A DNA stretch of 64,000 bases from Gramella sp. MT6 (lineage in GTDB: Bacteria > Bacteroidota > Bacteroidia > Flavobacteriales > Flavobacteriaceae), in NCBI RefSeq assembly GCF_019357415.1, contig NZ_CP048410.1, forward strand, positions 248,001 to 312,000, written 5' to 3'. The notes beneath the pieces are model-generated. The model ran no database searches and had not been told where the DNA came from. It saw only the letters and a program-made list of their open reading frames with translations. Below are positions 1 to 9,383 of the stretch, one piece after another (the stretch's first letter is position 1; each line of letters begins with the position of its first letter). The position numbers were made by a program, and so were the translations under genes.

Positions 1-1
1 A

Positions 2-394
2 TTTGGTTCTAAATGGAGCAATGCCGGCCGCGGCTGGGTGGAAGTAAGAGCAGAAAGTCTATCTCCCGAAAGCATCCTTAAAGCAATGTACGCTGGAGAT
101 TTCTATGCAAGTACCGGGGTGGAACTCTCCAAAATGAATTTCGACGGAACCAAACTTAGCATCGCCGTAAAAGAAGCAAAAAATGTGAATTATGAGATAC
201 AATTCATCGGGGTGCAAGAAGGTTCAATTGAAAGTGAGATCCTAAAGACTGTAAAAGAACCCCAGGCCACCTTCGAAATCCCGGCGGATGTCCTGTTCGT
301 AAGGGCCAAGATCATTTCAGATAAATTAAAGAAAAATCCATACCAGGAAGGTGATGTTGAAGTCGCCTGGACGCAACCTGTTTCCAGAAAATAA
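2..394 (+). CDS. C-terminal end of a PHP-like metal-dependent hydrolase (partial)
   Basis: The frame is open from the left edge of the window, so the true start lies outside. About 130 residues are visible. The stretch ILKAMYAGDFYASTGVEL resembles the segment (alpha helix, then GxFYASxG) near the end of PHP-domain / CehA-like phosphoesterases, which bind metals at N-terminal histidines not visible here. A short beta-rich tail follows. The gene ends only 9 bases before the GH2 gene, so the two are probably co-transcribed. The family call rests on one conserved segment and is moderate; the substrate cannot be told. Confidence 0.55.
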   Translation, partial: FGSKWSNAGRGWVEVRAESLSPESILKAMYAGDFYASTGVELSKMNFDGTKLSIAVKEAKNVNYEIQFIGVQEGSIESEILKTVKEPQATFEIPADVLFVRAKIISDKLKKNPYQEGDVEVAWTQPVSRK

Positions 395-403
395 CAAATC
401 AAG

Positions 404-2971
404 ATGAGATCTATTCCCTATTTCCTGATCCTGTTTATGGCGATCGGTCCTTTTATTCATGCCCAAAGGCTGGTAAAAACCGTCAATTCTGCCTGGGAAT
501 TTGAACTGGAAAATTCTAAATCAAAGGAAACTGTAAATATCCCGCATACCTGGAATGCTGAGGATCCTTTTACTGATGGCCTTTATTTCAGAGGTAAGGG
601 AATCTATCAAAAGGATATTTTCATTCCTAAAGACTGGAGCGATCGGGCGGTATTTCTGAAATTTGAAGCAGCCAATCAGGTCACGCAGCTATTTGTGAAC
701 GATCAACTGGTTGGTGAACATATTGGAGGGTATACCGCTTTCGTTTTTGACCTGACCGAGGCTCTGAACTTCGGAACGGAAAATAATATCAGGGTCGAAG
801 TTGACAATTCCCATAATACAGATATCCCTCCACTTGAAGCCGATTTCAACTTTTACGGCGGGATATATCGCGATATCGAAATGATCGTCACCGCGAAAAG
901 TCATTTTCGACTGGAAGGTGAAGCCGGGGGAAACATTCTTATCAAAACTCCGGAAGTAAGTGAAAAAAATGCGAGGGTCACTTTTGATGGAAATATTGTA
1001 AATCCTGGTAAAGACCTAGACCTACAAATAAAGATCAGCGATCCTTCAGGAAATATAGTTTCTGAAAAAAGTCTCGCGGCGAATACCGGAAATTTCTCTG
1101 CAGATTTTTCTATCGATAATCCAAAAATATGGTCCCCGGAGAATCCTCAACTGTATTCATTGCAAGCTTACCTCATTGAACAAAATACTGGGGAAATTAA
1201 AGATTCATTCTTCTCGAAATTTGGCTGTCGCTGGTTCACCGCAGATCCTGAAAAAGGATTTATTCTCAACGGAAAACCTATCAAACTTATAGGTGCAAAC
1301 CGCCACCAGGATTTCGAAAATATGGGTAACGCAGTGCCCAATTCCATTCACCGTAAAGATTATCAGATGATCAAGGATATGGGCGCTAATTTTATAAGAA
1401 CCGCACATTATCCACAGGATCCAGAGGTTTATAGAATTTGTGATGAACTGGGCTTACTGGTCTGGACCGAAGTCCCAGTGATAAACGATGTGACCGATAC
1501 TGAAGCTTATCACCAGAACGCCATAAATATGCAGCGGGAACAGGTTCTTCAACTTTATAATCATCCTTCTATAGTTTTCTGGGGGTACATGAACGAGATA
1601 TTCATCAGGCTTGTCTTCACGGGTGACATGAGTGAAGAAGCGAAAAATGCCAAGATCGCTACCAGTGTGAAACTCGCTAAAAAGCTGGAAGCTGAAACAA
1701 AAAAACTGGACACCAGTAGGCTGAGTGTGATGGCACTACATGAAAATGAATTATATAACACTTCGGGTATCGCAGACATACCAGATGTGATCGGCTGGAA
1801 CCTTTATTTTGGTTGGTACACTCCCGGTCTTGAAAACCTTGGGAGATTCCTGGATGAGCAGCATAAGAGATATCCAAATCGTCCCCTTCTAATTTCAGAA
1901 TATGGTCCTGGTAGTGATTCCAGGATCCAGACCAACGATCCGAAACCATGGGATTACAGCGAAGCTTACCAGCTAAAAAGCCATGTCAGTTATCTAAACC
2001 AGGTGATCGAAAGAGATTATATGCTGGGAATGGCCGCCTGGAATTTTGTCGATTTTGGTTCTTCGGGCCGGCAGGACAGCAGGCCGTTCATCAATCAAAA
2101 AGGGCTGGTGAATTTTGACCGGGAGCCCAAGGACATCTATTATTATTACAAAGCAAGATTGACCAAAGAGCCTTTTGTGTATATCGCCGGGAAAAATCAT
2201 GAAACCAGGTATATCGCTAAAGACAGCCTGGTAAATGTGAAAGTATTTTCAAATTCAGAGCTCGTTCACCTAGAGATAGATGATACTGAAAAATTCGAGG
2301 CTACTGTAAAAGACAATATTGCAGAATTCAGTTTAAAACTTTCAGAAGGAAAACATAGGCTTACCGCCATATCAGGAAAGGCTAAAGACCAAAGAAGCAT
2401 AAAAGTGCATTTTAGAGATGATCTCATCAAAAATCTGGATAACAATTCTCTGCTTGTTAATGTGGGAAGCCATAGCGATTTTATTGACGAAGAATCAGGT
2501 GAGATCTGGATAAGCGACCAGGAGTTTTCGGGTGATTTTGGATATGTAGGTGGCGAAAGCTTTCAACAGTCTAAAAACAAATTCCAGGGCACCGCCGCAA
2601 ATATTAAAGGAACAGACAAAGAGCCGCTTTTTCAAACCATGAGAGAAGGAATCGATTCTTATAAATTCGAAGTTCCGAAAGGGAAATATCGTGTTTCATT
2701 ATTATTCACAGAACCCAATCGCGGAGCTTCAACCCAAAACATCTATAACCTGACTTCGGAAGAGATAGATACTGAAAAAGGAGTGAGAGAATTTGATATT
2801 TTCCTAAACGGTAGAAAGGTTGAGGGAAATTTGAATCTCGCCAGGGAATACGGAATTCTCCAGGCGGTGGAGATCAGTTATGAGATCATGAGTGAAGGTG
2901 AATTGAATATAGAATTCAAACCGAATAAAGGAAAGACCATTATTTCAGGGATCAGGTTGGAAAAACTATAA
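404..2971 (+). CDS. Secreted glycoside hydrolase family 2 protein (beta-galactosidase/beta-glucuronidase type) with C-terminal malectin-like domain
   Basis: The 855-residue protein starts with a signal peptide (cleavage near AQR, residue 21). It has the GH2 order: jelly-roll sugar-binding domain (about 30-170), Ig-like sandwich (about 175-280) and TIM barrel (about 285-590). The acid/base is visible as E398 in GYMNEIF and the nucleophile as E499 in LISEYGPGS, both standard for the family. After the barrel come a beta sandwich and a malectin-like carbohydrate-binding domain (about 685-855). It is expected in the periplasm or at the cell surface, trimming beta-linked galactose, glucuronate or similar sugars; GH2 specificity cannot be read from motifs alone. 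It converges on the GH3 gene of the neighbouring locus. Confidence 0.9.
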   Translation: MRSIPYFLILFMAIGPFIHAQRLVKTVNSAWEFELENSKSKETVNIPHTWNAEDPFTDGLYFRGKGIYQKDIFIPKDWSDRAVFLKFEAANQVTQLFVNDQLVGEHIGGYTAFVFDLTEALNFGTENNIRVEVDNSHNTDIPPLEADFNFYGGIYRDIEMIVTAKSHFRLEGEAGGNILIKTPEVSEKNARVTFDGNIVNPGKDLDLQIKISDPSGNIVSEKSLAANTGNFSADFSIDNPKIWSPENPQLYSLQAYLIEQNTGEIKDSFFSKFGCRWFTADPEKGFILNGKPIKLIGANRHQDFENMGNAVPNSIHRKDYQMIKDMGANFIRTAHYPQDPEVYRICDELGLLVWTEVPVINDVTDTEAYHQNAINMQREQVLQLYNHPSIVFWGYMNEIFIRLVFTGDMSEEAKNAKIATSVKLAKKLEAETKKLDTSRLSVMALHENELYNTSGIADIPDVIGWNLYFGWYTPGLENLGRFLDEQHKRYPNRPLLISEYGPGSDSRIQTNDPKPWDYSEAYQLKSHVSYLNQVIERDYMLGMAAWNFVDFGSSGRQDSRPFINQKGLVNFDREPKDIYYYYKARLTKEPFVYIAGKNHETRYIAKDSLVNVKVFSNSELVHLEIDDTEKFEATVKDNIAEFSLKLSEGKHRLTAISGKAKDQRSIKVHFRDDLIKNLDNNSLLVNVGSHSDFIDEESGEIWISDQEFSGDFGYVGGESFQQSKNKFQGTAANIKGTDKEPLFQTMREGIDSYKFEVPKGKYRVSLLFTEPNRGASTQNIYNLTSEEIDTEKGVREFDIFLNGRKVEGNLNLAREYGILQAVEISYEIMSEGELNIEFKPNKGKTIISGIRLEKL

Positions 2972-2974
2972 AAA

Positions 2975-3006
2975 ATAACCCCGATGAAAATATCTCACCG
3001 GGGCTA
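2975..3006 (-). terminator. Terminator at the end of the glycan locus, between convergent GH2 and GH3 genes
   Basis: The arms CCCCGATGA (2979-2987) and TCACCGGGG (2995-3003) pair with one mismatch around a 7-base loop. On the minus strand the stem is followed by a T-rich run, which fits termination of the GH3 transcript. On the plus strand there is no T tract, so its use by the GH2 transcript is less certain. Confidence 0.55.
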
Positions 3007-3028
3007 CACCAACTAAAACAAAAGGGGT

Positions 3029-5302
3029 TTACTTCTTCAAGGTGAACGAACCTTTAAATTCAACTGCTGAAGATCCTCCAATAGCAAAATCAAATTCTCC
3101 CGGCTCGGCTACATATTCTATAGCTGAGTTGTAGAATTTAAGATCTTCTTCGCTCACGGTAAAGGTCACCGTTTTAGATTCACCTTTTTTAAGCATGATC
3201 TTTTTAAATCCTTTAAGTTCACGTCCCGGTGGCGTTACGCTTCTCACTTTATCGTGCAGATAAAGCTGCACGATCTCTTCTCCATCAAAATCACCTGTAT
3301 TGGTGACTGTCGCGCTCAGTTCAATGGAACCATCGGCATTCAGGCTCTCAGAACTTGCTTTTACGTCGCTATATTCAAAAGTGGTATAACTTAGTCCGAA
3401 ACCAAATGGCAATAATGGCGAATTTGGAGAATCCAGGTAATTAGTTTTGAATTTCTGAAAATCACCATTTTCAGGTCCAGGTCTACCGGTTGTCTTCATA
3501 CGGTAATGAATCGGTATCTGGCCTACGCTTCTCGGCCAACTATTGGTAAGTTTTCCGGAAGGGTTATAGTCTCCAAAAAGCACATCACCCACGGCATTAC
3601 CCGCCTCAACGCCCGGATGCCAGATCTGAAGTATACTTACCGGCAAAGACATTTCTTCGGAAATATCAAGAGGACGCCCACTCATAAGAACCAGTACCAC
3701 TGGCTTCCCGGTTTTCACAAGTTCTCTGATCAGTTTTTTCTGAGCATCAGGGATGGTAATATCAGTACGGCTGGCTGCTTCACCGCTCATCTCGGTAGCC
3801 TCACCAACAACGGCCACAATAACATCTGAAGAATTCGCCAAATCCAGAGCCTCCCTCAGTAGGGTTTCAGGAGACTCATCAGAGATTTGGATACGTTCAC
3901 CAAATACGTTCACTTTTTTAGCAAAACTGCTGTCATTAGAAATATTCGAACCTTTGGCATATTCGATCTTTGCTTCAGGAGCTACATTCTTCAATCCTTC
4001 AAGAATAGGCACAGAAAGCTGAGGATTCCCGGTTGGAGCCCAGGTTCCCAGCATATTGTTCTTATTATTCGCCAACGGACCTATAAGCGCAATATTGGCG
4101 TTCTTAGCCAACGGAAGGGTGTTGTTATGCTTTTTAAGAAGCACAAAAGACCTGGTGGCTGCTTTCCTAGCCAGACTTCTATTCTCTTCAGTCAAAATAT
4201 CCTTTTCCGGACGACTTTCATCTGAATATAAATAAGGATCCTGCAGTAAGCCCAATTTATGCTTAGCCTCAAGTATCCTTCTTGCCGCTTTGGTGATCTG
4301 TTCTTCGGAAACTTTTCCTTCATCCACAGATTTCTTCAGAGTAGTAAGGAAGCCTTCCCCAACCATATCCATATCTAATCCGGCATTGATCGCCATTGCA
4401 GAAACAGCCTGAAGATCACCCATCCCGTGAGCGATCATTTCATTCACAGAAGTATAATCTGAAACCACGAAACCATCAAATCCCCATCGCTCTCTTAGAA
4501 GATCGGTAAGCAACCATTTATTTCCCGAAGCAGGAATTCCGTCTATATCATTAAAAGAGGTCATCACACTTCCTACTCCAGCGTCCACTGCCGCCTGATA
4601 AGGAGGAAGGTATTCGTTGAACATTTTAAGACGGCTCATGTCTACACTATTGTAATCTCTACCGGCTTCCGGCGCACCGTATAAGGCCATATGTTTTACG
4701 GTTGCCATCATGGTATTAGGCTGGGTAAGATCTTCACCCTGGTAGCCTTCCACCATAGCTTTGGCGATCTGAGATCCTAAATAAGGGTCTTCCCCGGCAC
4801 CTTCAGCAATACGACCCCATCTTGGATCACGGGCAATATCTACCATAGGAGAAAAATTCCAGTTGATCCCATCTGCCGTTGCTTCCTTTGCAGCTAACTG
4901 GGCTCCTTGTTTCATAAGTTCCATATCCCAGCTGGAAGATAGCCCCAGCGGAATTGGATAGGTGGTTTTATAACCATGAATAATATCAGATCCTATTAAA
5001 AGTGGAATTCCAAGCCTGGAATTCTTTACCGCGATCTCCTGTGCCTGTCTTACCTTTTCAGGACTGGAAACACCAAATACACCACCAACATTCCCTGCCT
5101 TGATCTTTGCTTCCACATCTTCGCTCACTACAGAACCTGTAGCCACTCCTCCACCTGGAGTTAGAAGGTTTAACTGCCCTATCTTTTCTTCCAGGGTCAT
5201 TTTAGATAATAACTCTTCCACCTCAGGTATTTTCTCCTGGGCCGACAGGAATGAGATTCCCATCAGGGCCATACAAAATATCGATAAATAAGTTTTCTTC
5301 AT
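3029..5302 (-). CDS. bglX: Glycoside hydrolase family 3 beta-glucosidase (BglX-like)
   Basis: The 757-residue protein has a signal peptide (about 1-21), a GH3 N-terminal barrel, a GH3 C-terminal alpha/beta sandwich and a fibronectin-III-like end domain. The nucleophile is D282 in GFVVSDYTS, and the KHMALYGAPEAGRDYN and RDPRWGRIAEGAGEDP segments are typical of periplasmic BglX-type enzymes. Length matches the family. It is the last gene of the minus-strand operon, 35 bases after the GH43 gene. In the proposed beta-1,2-glucan pathway it would split sophoro-oligosaccharides to glucose; some Bacteroides GH3 enzymes prefer such links. The family call is firm, the exact linkage is inferred from the GH144 neighbours. 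Confidence 0.93.
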   Translation of the reverse strand: MKKTYLSIFCMALMGISFLSAQEKIPEVEELLSKMTLEEKIGQLNLLTPGGGVATGSVVSEDVEAKIKAGNVGGVFGVSSPEKVRQAQEIAVKNSRLGIPLLIGSDIIHGYKTTYPIPLGLSSSWDMELMKQGAQLAAKEATADGINWNFSPMVDIARDPRWGRIAEGAGEDPYLGSQIAKAMVEGYQGEDLTQPNTMMATVKHMALYGAPEAGRDYNSVDMSRLKMFNEYLPPYQAAVDAGVGSVMTSFNDIDGIPASGNKWLLTDLLRERWGFDGFVVSDYTSVNEMIAHGMGDLQAVSAMAINAGLDMDMVGEGFLTTLKKSVDEGKVSEEQITKAARRILEAKHKLGLLQDPYLYSDESRPEKDILTEENRSLARKAATRSFVLLKKHNNTLPLAKNANIALIGPLANNKNNMLGTWAPTGNPQLSVPILEGLKNVAPEAKIEYAKGSNISNDSSFAKKVNVFGERIQISDESPETLLREALDLANSSDVIVAVVGEATEMSGEAASRTDITIPDAQKKLIRELVKTGKPVVLVLMSGRPLDISEEMSLPVSILQIWHPGVEAGNAVGDVLFGDYNPSGKLTNSWPRSVGQIPIHYRMKTTGRPGPENGDFQKFKTNYLDSPNSPLLPFGFGLSYTTFEYSDVKASSESLNADGSIELSATVTNTGDFDGEEIVQLYLHDKVRSVTPPGRELKGFKKIMLKKGESKTVTFTVSEEDLKFYNSAIEYVAEPGEFDFAIGGSSAVEFKGSFTLKK

Positions 5303-5337
5303 TTTCTTCGCTTTTTATAATTTATTTGGTTCTTCTT

Positions 5338-7143
5338 TTACTTTACAAGGATGGTATCTGTTTGCTCTGAAATACCATTTTCATTAAATGCTTCAATACT
5401 GAAGTAATACTCGGTATCACGGTCGAGGTTACGCATAAAATGTTCATTTACATCATAGACTAGCCAGGCCTGGTATAGTTTATCTGGAGCAATGCCCCAG
5501 CGGATATTATAACCCTGAGCTCCTTTTACCGGCTCCCACTCCAGGGAGGCATCTCTTCGATCCTCCTTTCGGTCAACTTTAAAGCCTTCAACCGTGGCCG
5601 GTTTTTTCCCGAGGCCTTTTCCAAAAACCCTTATTTCAGATAAGGCCAGGTTATTTCCGGGCACCTCAATATTGTTATATCGAACGTATTTTGCTTTTAC
5701 AGGCTTATTCAGAGGCATATAAGCATTTGGAGCATCTTCGTAGCTATTACTTCTGTCTACAACTGTTTTCCAATTCTTACCATCTTCTGAAACTTCCAAG
5801 GTAAAACGGTGACGTAATCCTTCAGTTCGCGTATAAATTCCTGATTCCTCATCATGAAAATTCAGTTGAAAGGCATAGATATTTCCAGGAGAAAGCATTT
5901 CGATCTCCACCCATTGGTTATTATCATTAGCTTCGGCAACCCAGAATGATTTAGGGCTCTCGTCGGTTAAAACCTTTGAAGTAATTTCACCATTGTCGTT
6001 CTTTTCCAGTGGCATTTCGGTAATGTCATAGTCACCGTCTGTCGCCGTACTTTTTCTTATCTGAATTGCTGAAGATGATACTGTAGCCTTCCCCTCATAA
6101 GAAAGTAACATCCAGCCGCTATGCTGACCGGCCTTAGTTGGATGATCTGGGCCAAACAACGGGTAATCACCATAACTTGTATCTGTATACATCAGGCCTT
6201 CCTCATCAAAATAAGTTGGAAACATGCATAAACGACGTTCCCAATGAGAATTAGAAGCCAGGGCCATCGTGGCAAAATGCCAGTATTGACCATTGGTTTG
6301 CTTTACCGTAATCCCGTGACCGGCACCATTGGTGAAACCTCCGGGCTTAAAACTCATGGGATTATTCTTCATATATTTAAATGGTCCCAGTGGAGTTTCT
6401 CCAATATAAGCGGCATCTGCATACACATTGAATTGGGTACCCGGCGCGGCATACTGCAGGTAATATTTACCATCATGTTTGGTCATGGAAGCGCCTTCCA
6501 TATATCCTTCTTTAAGGGTTGGATGATAATTATTTTCCCCAAAGCGCTCCCAACCGTGTTCTTCTTCAACCAGGTTGATCAATTCTTTTTGAACTCCGGT
6601 TTCCAGAAATCTATCATCCTTATCCAGCATTTTCACCTTTAAAGGATGAACATTAGAGGATCCCCAATACAGGTAGGTTTTCCCGTCGTCATCTATAAAC
6701 AATTCTGAATCCTGAATATTATTAGAAATCGAAGCAGTTGGTGTCCATTCACCACTTTTTGGGTCATCGGTATACAGGATACTTCCGTAACCTGCAGGAT
6801 CCCCGGCGAAATATACCAGCGAATCCTTGTAGTTAAAAGCTGTAGGTGCATTGGAACCTTCAAAAAACCATTGTTTAGGTTTAATGAATTCCCAGTTGAC
6901 AAGATCTGTAGAATGCCAGTACCCGAAAGAGCGGGTCACGAACATATAGTATTCCCCCTGGAACTCAATGACCGCAGGATCTGCACCAGAACGATAGGAA
7001 ATATTCTTACTGGAATTATACACCATATAGGTATAATCTATATCCAGCGGATTTATATAAGTTTCCGGAATCACTTCTTGTGAATTAACCAAAATAGCGA
7101 CCAACAAAGCTACAGACGTAAGTATATTTTTTAAACTCTTCAT
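5338..7143 (-). CDS. Secreted glycoside hydrolase family 43 protein with discoidin-like and fibronectin III domains
   Basis: The 601-residue protein has a signal peptide (about 1-21). The five-bladed GH43 propeller spans about 45-330, with the three expected acids: base D55 (SGADPAVIE), pKa modulator D145 (IQDSELFIDDDG) and acid E216 (YMEGASM). A discoidin/F5-8C-like sandwich (about 360-505) and a fibronectin III domain (about 510-600) follow; such modules usually bind carbohydrate or act as spacers. Family members remove arabinose, xylose or galactofuranose side groups, so its presence suggests that the glycan carries decorations. It sits between the esterase and GH3 genes of the same operon. 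Confidence 0.87.
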   Translation of the reverse strand: MKSLKNILTSVALLVAILVNSQEVIPETYINPLDIDYTYMVYNSSKNISYRSGADPAVIEFQGEYYMFVTRSFGYWHSTDLVNWEFIKPKQWFFEGSNAPTAFNYKDSLVYFAGDPAGYGSILYTDDPKSGEWTPTASISNNIQDSELFIDDDGKTYLYWGSSNVHPLKVKMLDKDDRFLETGVQKELINLVEEEHGWERFGENNYHPTLKEGYMEGASMTKHDGKYYLQYAAPGTQFNVYADAAYIGETPLGPFKYMKNNPMSFKPGGFTNGAGHGITVKQTNGQYWHFATMALASNSHWERRLCMFPTYFDEEGLMYTDTSYGDYPLFGPDHPTKAGQHSGWMLLSYEGKATVSSSAIQIRKSTATDGDYDITEMPLEKNDNGEITSKVLTDESPKSFWVAEANDNNQWVEIEMLSPGNIYAFQLNFHDEESGIYTRTEGLRHRFTLEVSEDGKNWKTVVDRSNSYEDAPNAYMPLNKPVKAKYVRYNNIEVPGNNLALSEIRVFGKGLGKKPATVEGFKVDRKEDRRDASLEWEPVKGAQGYNIRWGIAPDKLYQAWLVYDVNEHFMRNLDRDTEYYFSIEAFNENGISEQTDTILVK

Positions 7144-7181
7144 TAATTTCTTGCTTCAACAACTTTTAGATTGTGGGACTT

Positions 7182-7994
7182 TTAATAAGTATTTTCATTT
7201 CGCTCTTTTGAGAACAACCATGGTAATAGATAGGGTTCCGAAAATGCTGAATCCCAACTATTATGATTATCATCGGGATACAATGTAAGTTTGGCATTTC
7301 CGCCATTATGATTAATCTCTCTGGCCATTCTTTTCGAAAATCTTGGGGGTACTATATCGTCTTTCTCTCCATGAAAGATCCAGATATTAAAACCTTTTGG
7401 ATAAGTTTCAGCAATTTCAGGATTCGCTCCTCCACAAATGGCAAATGCCGCGGCGAACATGTCAGGCTTCTTATAAAGTATCTCGTAAGTTCCCATTCCA
7501 CCCATAGATAATCCTCCTACATACACCCTGTCTTTATTTACATATTCCTGGGCTACTACAGAATCCATCATTTTCATAACAAGATTCAATGATTTGGTGG
7601 GTTCTTCTTTATTCCTAAAATCGAACTGAAAGGGCATGGTGTCTCTTTTCACTTCCACTTTCGCCCAATAATCCTCCTTTGGTGCCTGTGGAAATATGAC
7701 AATAGCCGGGAACTTTTCACGGTTTTCCTCATTAAGAAAGACATCACTTCCATGTACCAATTGTGCTTCGTTATTATCGCCACGTTCTCCTGCCCCGTGT
7801 AATACCAGAACTACCGGATATTTTTTGGTTTTCTTGAAATTGTCCGGAAAAAGAACCCTGTAATTAAGGGTGTCATTTTCAGAAATGAATTGTTCTTTTT
7901 TAAAATCTTCTTTAGACTGAGCATTAATATTGAAAGGCGTCAATAATAAAATCAAACCTAAAGCGATCAGTAAATATTTCAATCTATTTTTCAT
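7182..7994 (-). CDS. Secreted alpha/beta-hydrolase, PHB depolymerase/feruloyl-esterase-like
   Basis: The 270-residue protein has a signal peptide ending near NAQ. It shows an alpha/beta-hydrolase core with oxyanion segment HGAGERG, nucleophile S163 in GLSMGG, acid D212 or D213 in HGEKDD and histidine H244 in DDNHNSW. This matches single-domain polysaccharide-lyase-associated esterases often annotated as phospholipase/carboxylesterase or prolyl-oligopeptidase-like. It overlaps the start of the upstream GH144 gene's 3' end by 11 bases, so translation may be coupled. In a glycan operon it probably removes acyl or aryl ester groups from the substrate; the acyl group is unknown. Confidence 0.8.
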   Translation of the reverse strand: MKNRLKYLLIALGLILLLTPFNINAQSKEDFKKEQFISENDTLNYRVLFPDNFKKTKKYPVVLVLHGAGERGDNNEAQLVHGSDVFLNEENREKFPAIVIFPQAPKEDYWAKVEVKRDTMPFQFDFRNKEEPTKSLNLVMKMMDSVVAQEYVNKDRVYVGGLSMGGMGTYEILYKKPDMFAAAFAICGGANPEIAETYPKGFNIWIFHGEKDDIVPPRFSKRMAREINHNGGNAKLTLYPDDNHNSWDSAFSEPYLLPWLFSKERNENTY

Positions 7995-9366
7995 ACTTAA
8001 ATCCTAATTTTTCTAATCCGTTTTTTACTTCAGGAGCTCCCATAAAAAGGTCCCAGATAAGTCCAGACCTGTAATTTTCTATCATGACTACCATAGGCCC
8101 CTGATCTATTGCAAGGTATTTTTCAGCTACCCAAGGCTCTCCCTCAAGGCTAAAGGCATCGTAAAAACCTGCTGGTCCCCAGAGAAGTTCATTTAGATCT
8201 GTAAAGAAATATCTCATCGCAGCCATAGATTTCTCAGGAGTGTAAGGAATAGAGCTTATTGCCGCAGTTGGAGAAACTACTCCACGATCACTATCTGGAG
8301 AATGAGCAGCATAACCTATTCCACCGTCCTCATTTCTGGAATAGCTGGCAGTTAAACCCCAGGAATTTGGTGCATAGGTTTCATAATTGTTTGGATTTTC
8401 CTGGGCATATTTATAATTAATAAGACTATGATTGACATTGAGATCCCAGTAATTGGCATATTTGTCTGAAAGTCCTTTTGGATTTAGTCCCAGGTAGGAA
8501 TAATGCGCCCAGAACAGAGGTCCACCTTTATCACCATTTGTATTATGTTTTAGAATTAACGGAATACCATAAGCTTCCTTATCTGTAGTGATATTCCCAC
8601 TTCTTGCCCAACCATCGTGATAAACTTCTGGATCTATAGCGTGATCTGGGGAAGAGGCGGCCATTACATAGGTGATCAAACACTCATTATAACCTTCTAT
8701 CATAAAATCCATTTCCCATTCATATACCGGGGACCAGTGCCAGTATATTCCATCTTTGTTATTAGTATACCAATCCCATTCTATCCTCTTCCAAAGTTCA
8801 TCATATTTTGAGGCTACAACCTTCTCTTTTTTTGAACCATTTTTAAGGTACTCCCTAACTACAATGAATCCCTGGGCTAAAAAAGAGGTTTCCACAATAT
8901 CACCTCCATTGTCCTTTTCTCCAAAAGCCTGCACTTCACCGGTTTCACCGTTTAGCCAGTGTGACCAGGCTCCATGAAATCGTGGGGCTTTTGCAAGAAA
9001 ATCTGCGATCTTATCAAGTCTCGCCACGGCAGAATCCCGCGGAATAAATCCTCGTTCCATTCCTGAAACTATTCCCATGAGTCCAAAACCAGAACCACCT
9101 GTAGTTACTACATGAGAATCATTTTTAGGGTAGTCTCCATCTGGATGATAGCGCTCACGGGCCATTCCGGAATTTGGTTCAGCAAAATCCCAGAAATATT
9201 TAAGGGTCTGCTTCTGGACTGTATCCAGAAGTGCTTCTTCTGAAAGTTCCTGTTGCTGATTAGCATCTTCAGCTTTCCCCTGTTTTCCATCTTGGTCATT
9301 CCTGTTCTTACATGAAGTAATGAGGAGTCCGCCAAAAATTGTTATCAGTAAATATCTTTTGAACAT
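7984..9366 (-). CDS. GH144-type (glycoamylase-like) beta-1,2-glucanase, lipoprotein
   Basis: The 460-residue protein has a lipoprotein signal with lipobox cysteine C19 (LLITSC). The rest is one glycoamylase-like alpha/alpha-barrel domain (about 45-455), the domain that defines GH144. Typical segments are TLKYFWDFAEPNSGMARER, KDNGGDIVETSF (about 151-162), GPLFWAHYSYLGL (about 282-294) and AIDQGPMVVMIENYR near the end. Known GH144 enzymes are endo-beta-1,2-glucanases or release sophorose from chain ends. It is the third and shortest of three tandem homologues and should be anchored in the outer membrane or periplasm. Older annotation as glucoamylase is misleading. Confidence 0.82.
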   Translation of the reverse strand: MFKRYLLITIFGGLLITSCKNRNDQDGKQGKAEDANQQQELSEEALLDTVQKQTLKYFWDFAEPNSGMARERYHPDGDYPKNDSHVVTTGGSGFGLMGIVSGMERGFIPRDSAVARLDKIADFLAKAPRFHGAWSHWLNGETGEVQAFGEKDNGGDIVETSFLAQGFIVVREYLKNGSKKEKVVASKYDELWKRIEWDWYTNNKDGIYWHWSPVYEWEMDFMIEGYNECLITYVMAASSPDHAIDPEVYHDGWARSGNITTDKEAYGIPLILKHNTNGDKGGPLFWAHYSYLGLNPKGLSDKYANYWDLNVNHSLINYKYAQENPNNYETYAPNSWGLTASYSRNEDGGIGYAAHSPDSDRGVVSPTAAISSIPYTPEKSMAAMRYFFTDLNELLWGPAGFYDAFSLEGEPWVAEKYLAIDQGPMVVMIENYRSGLIWDLFMGAPEVKNGLEKLGFKYEK

Positions 9367-9383
9367 GTTAGTTGTAGGGTTTT

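Noticed and set aside
6244..6642. A 132-codon plus-strand open frame inside the GH43 gene
   Set aside because: Antisense shadow of a gene with intact catalytic residues.
8617..8977. Overlapping plus-strand open frames inside the GH144 gene
   Set aside because: Both are antisense to conserved glucanase sequence and lack start signals.
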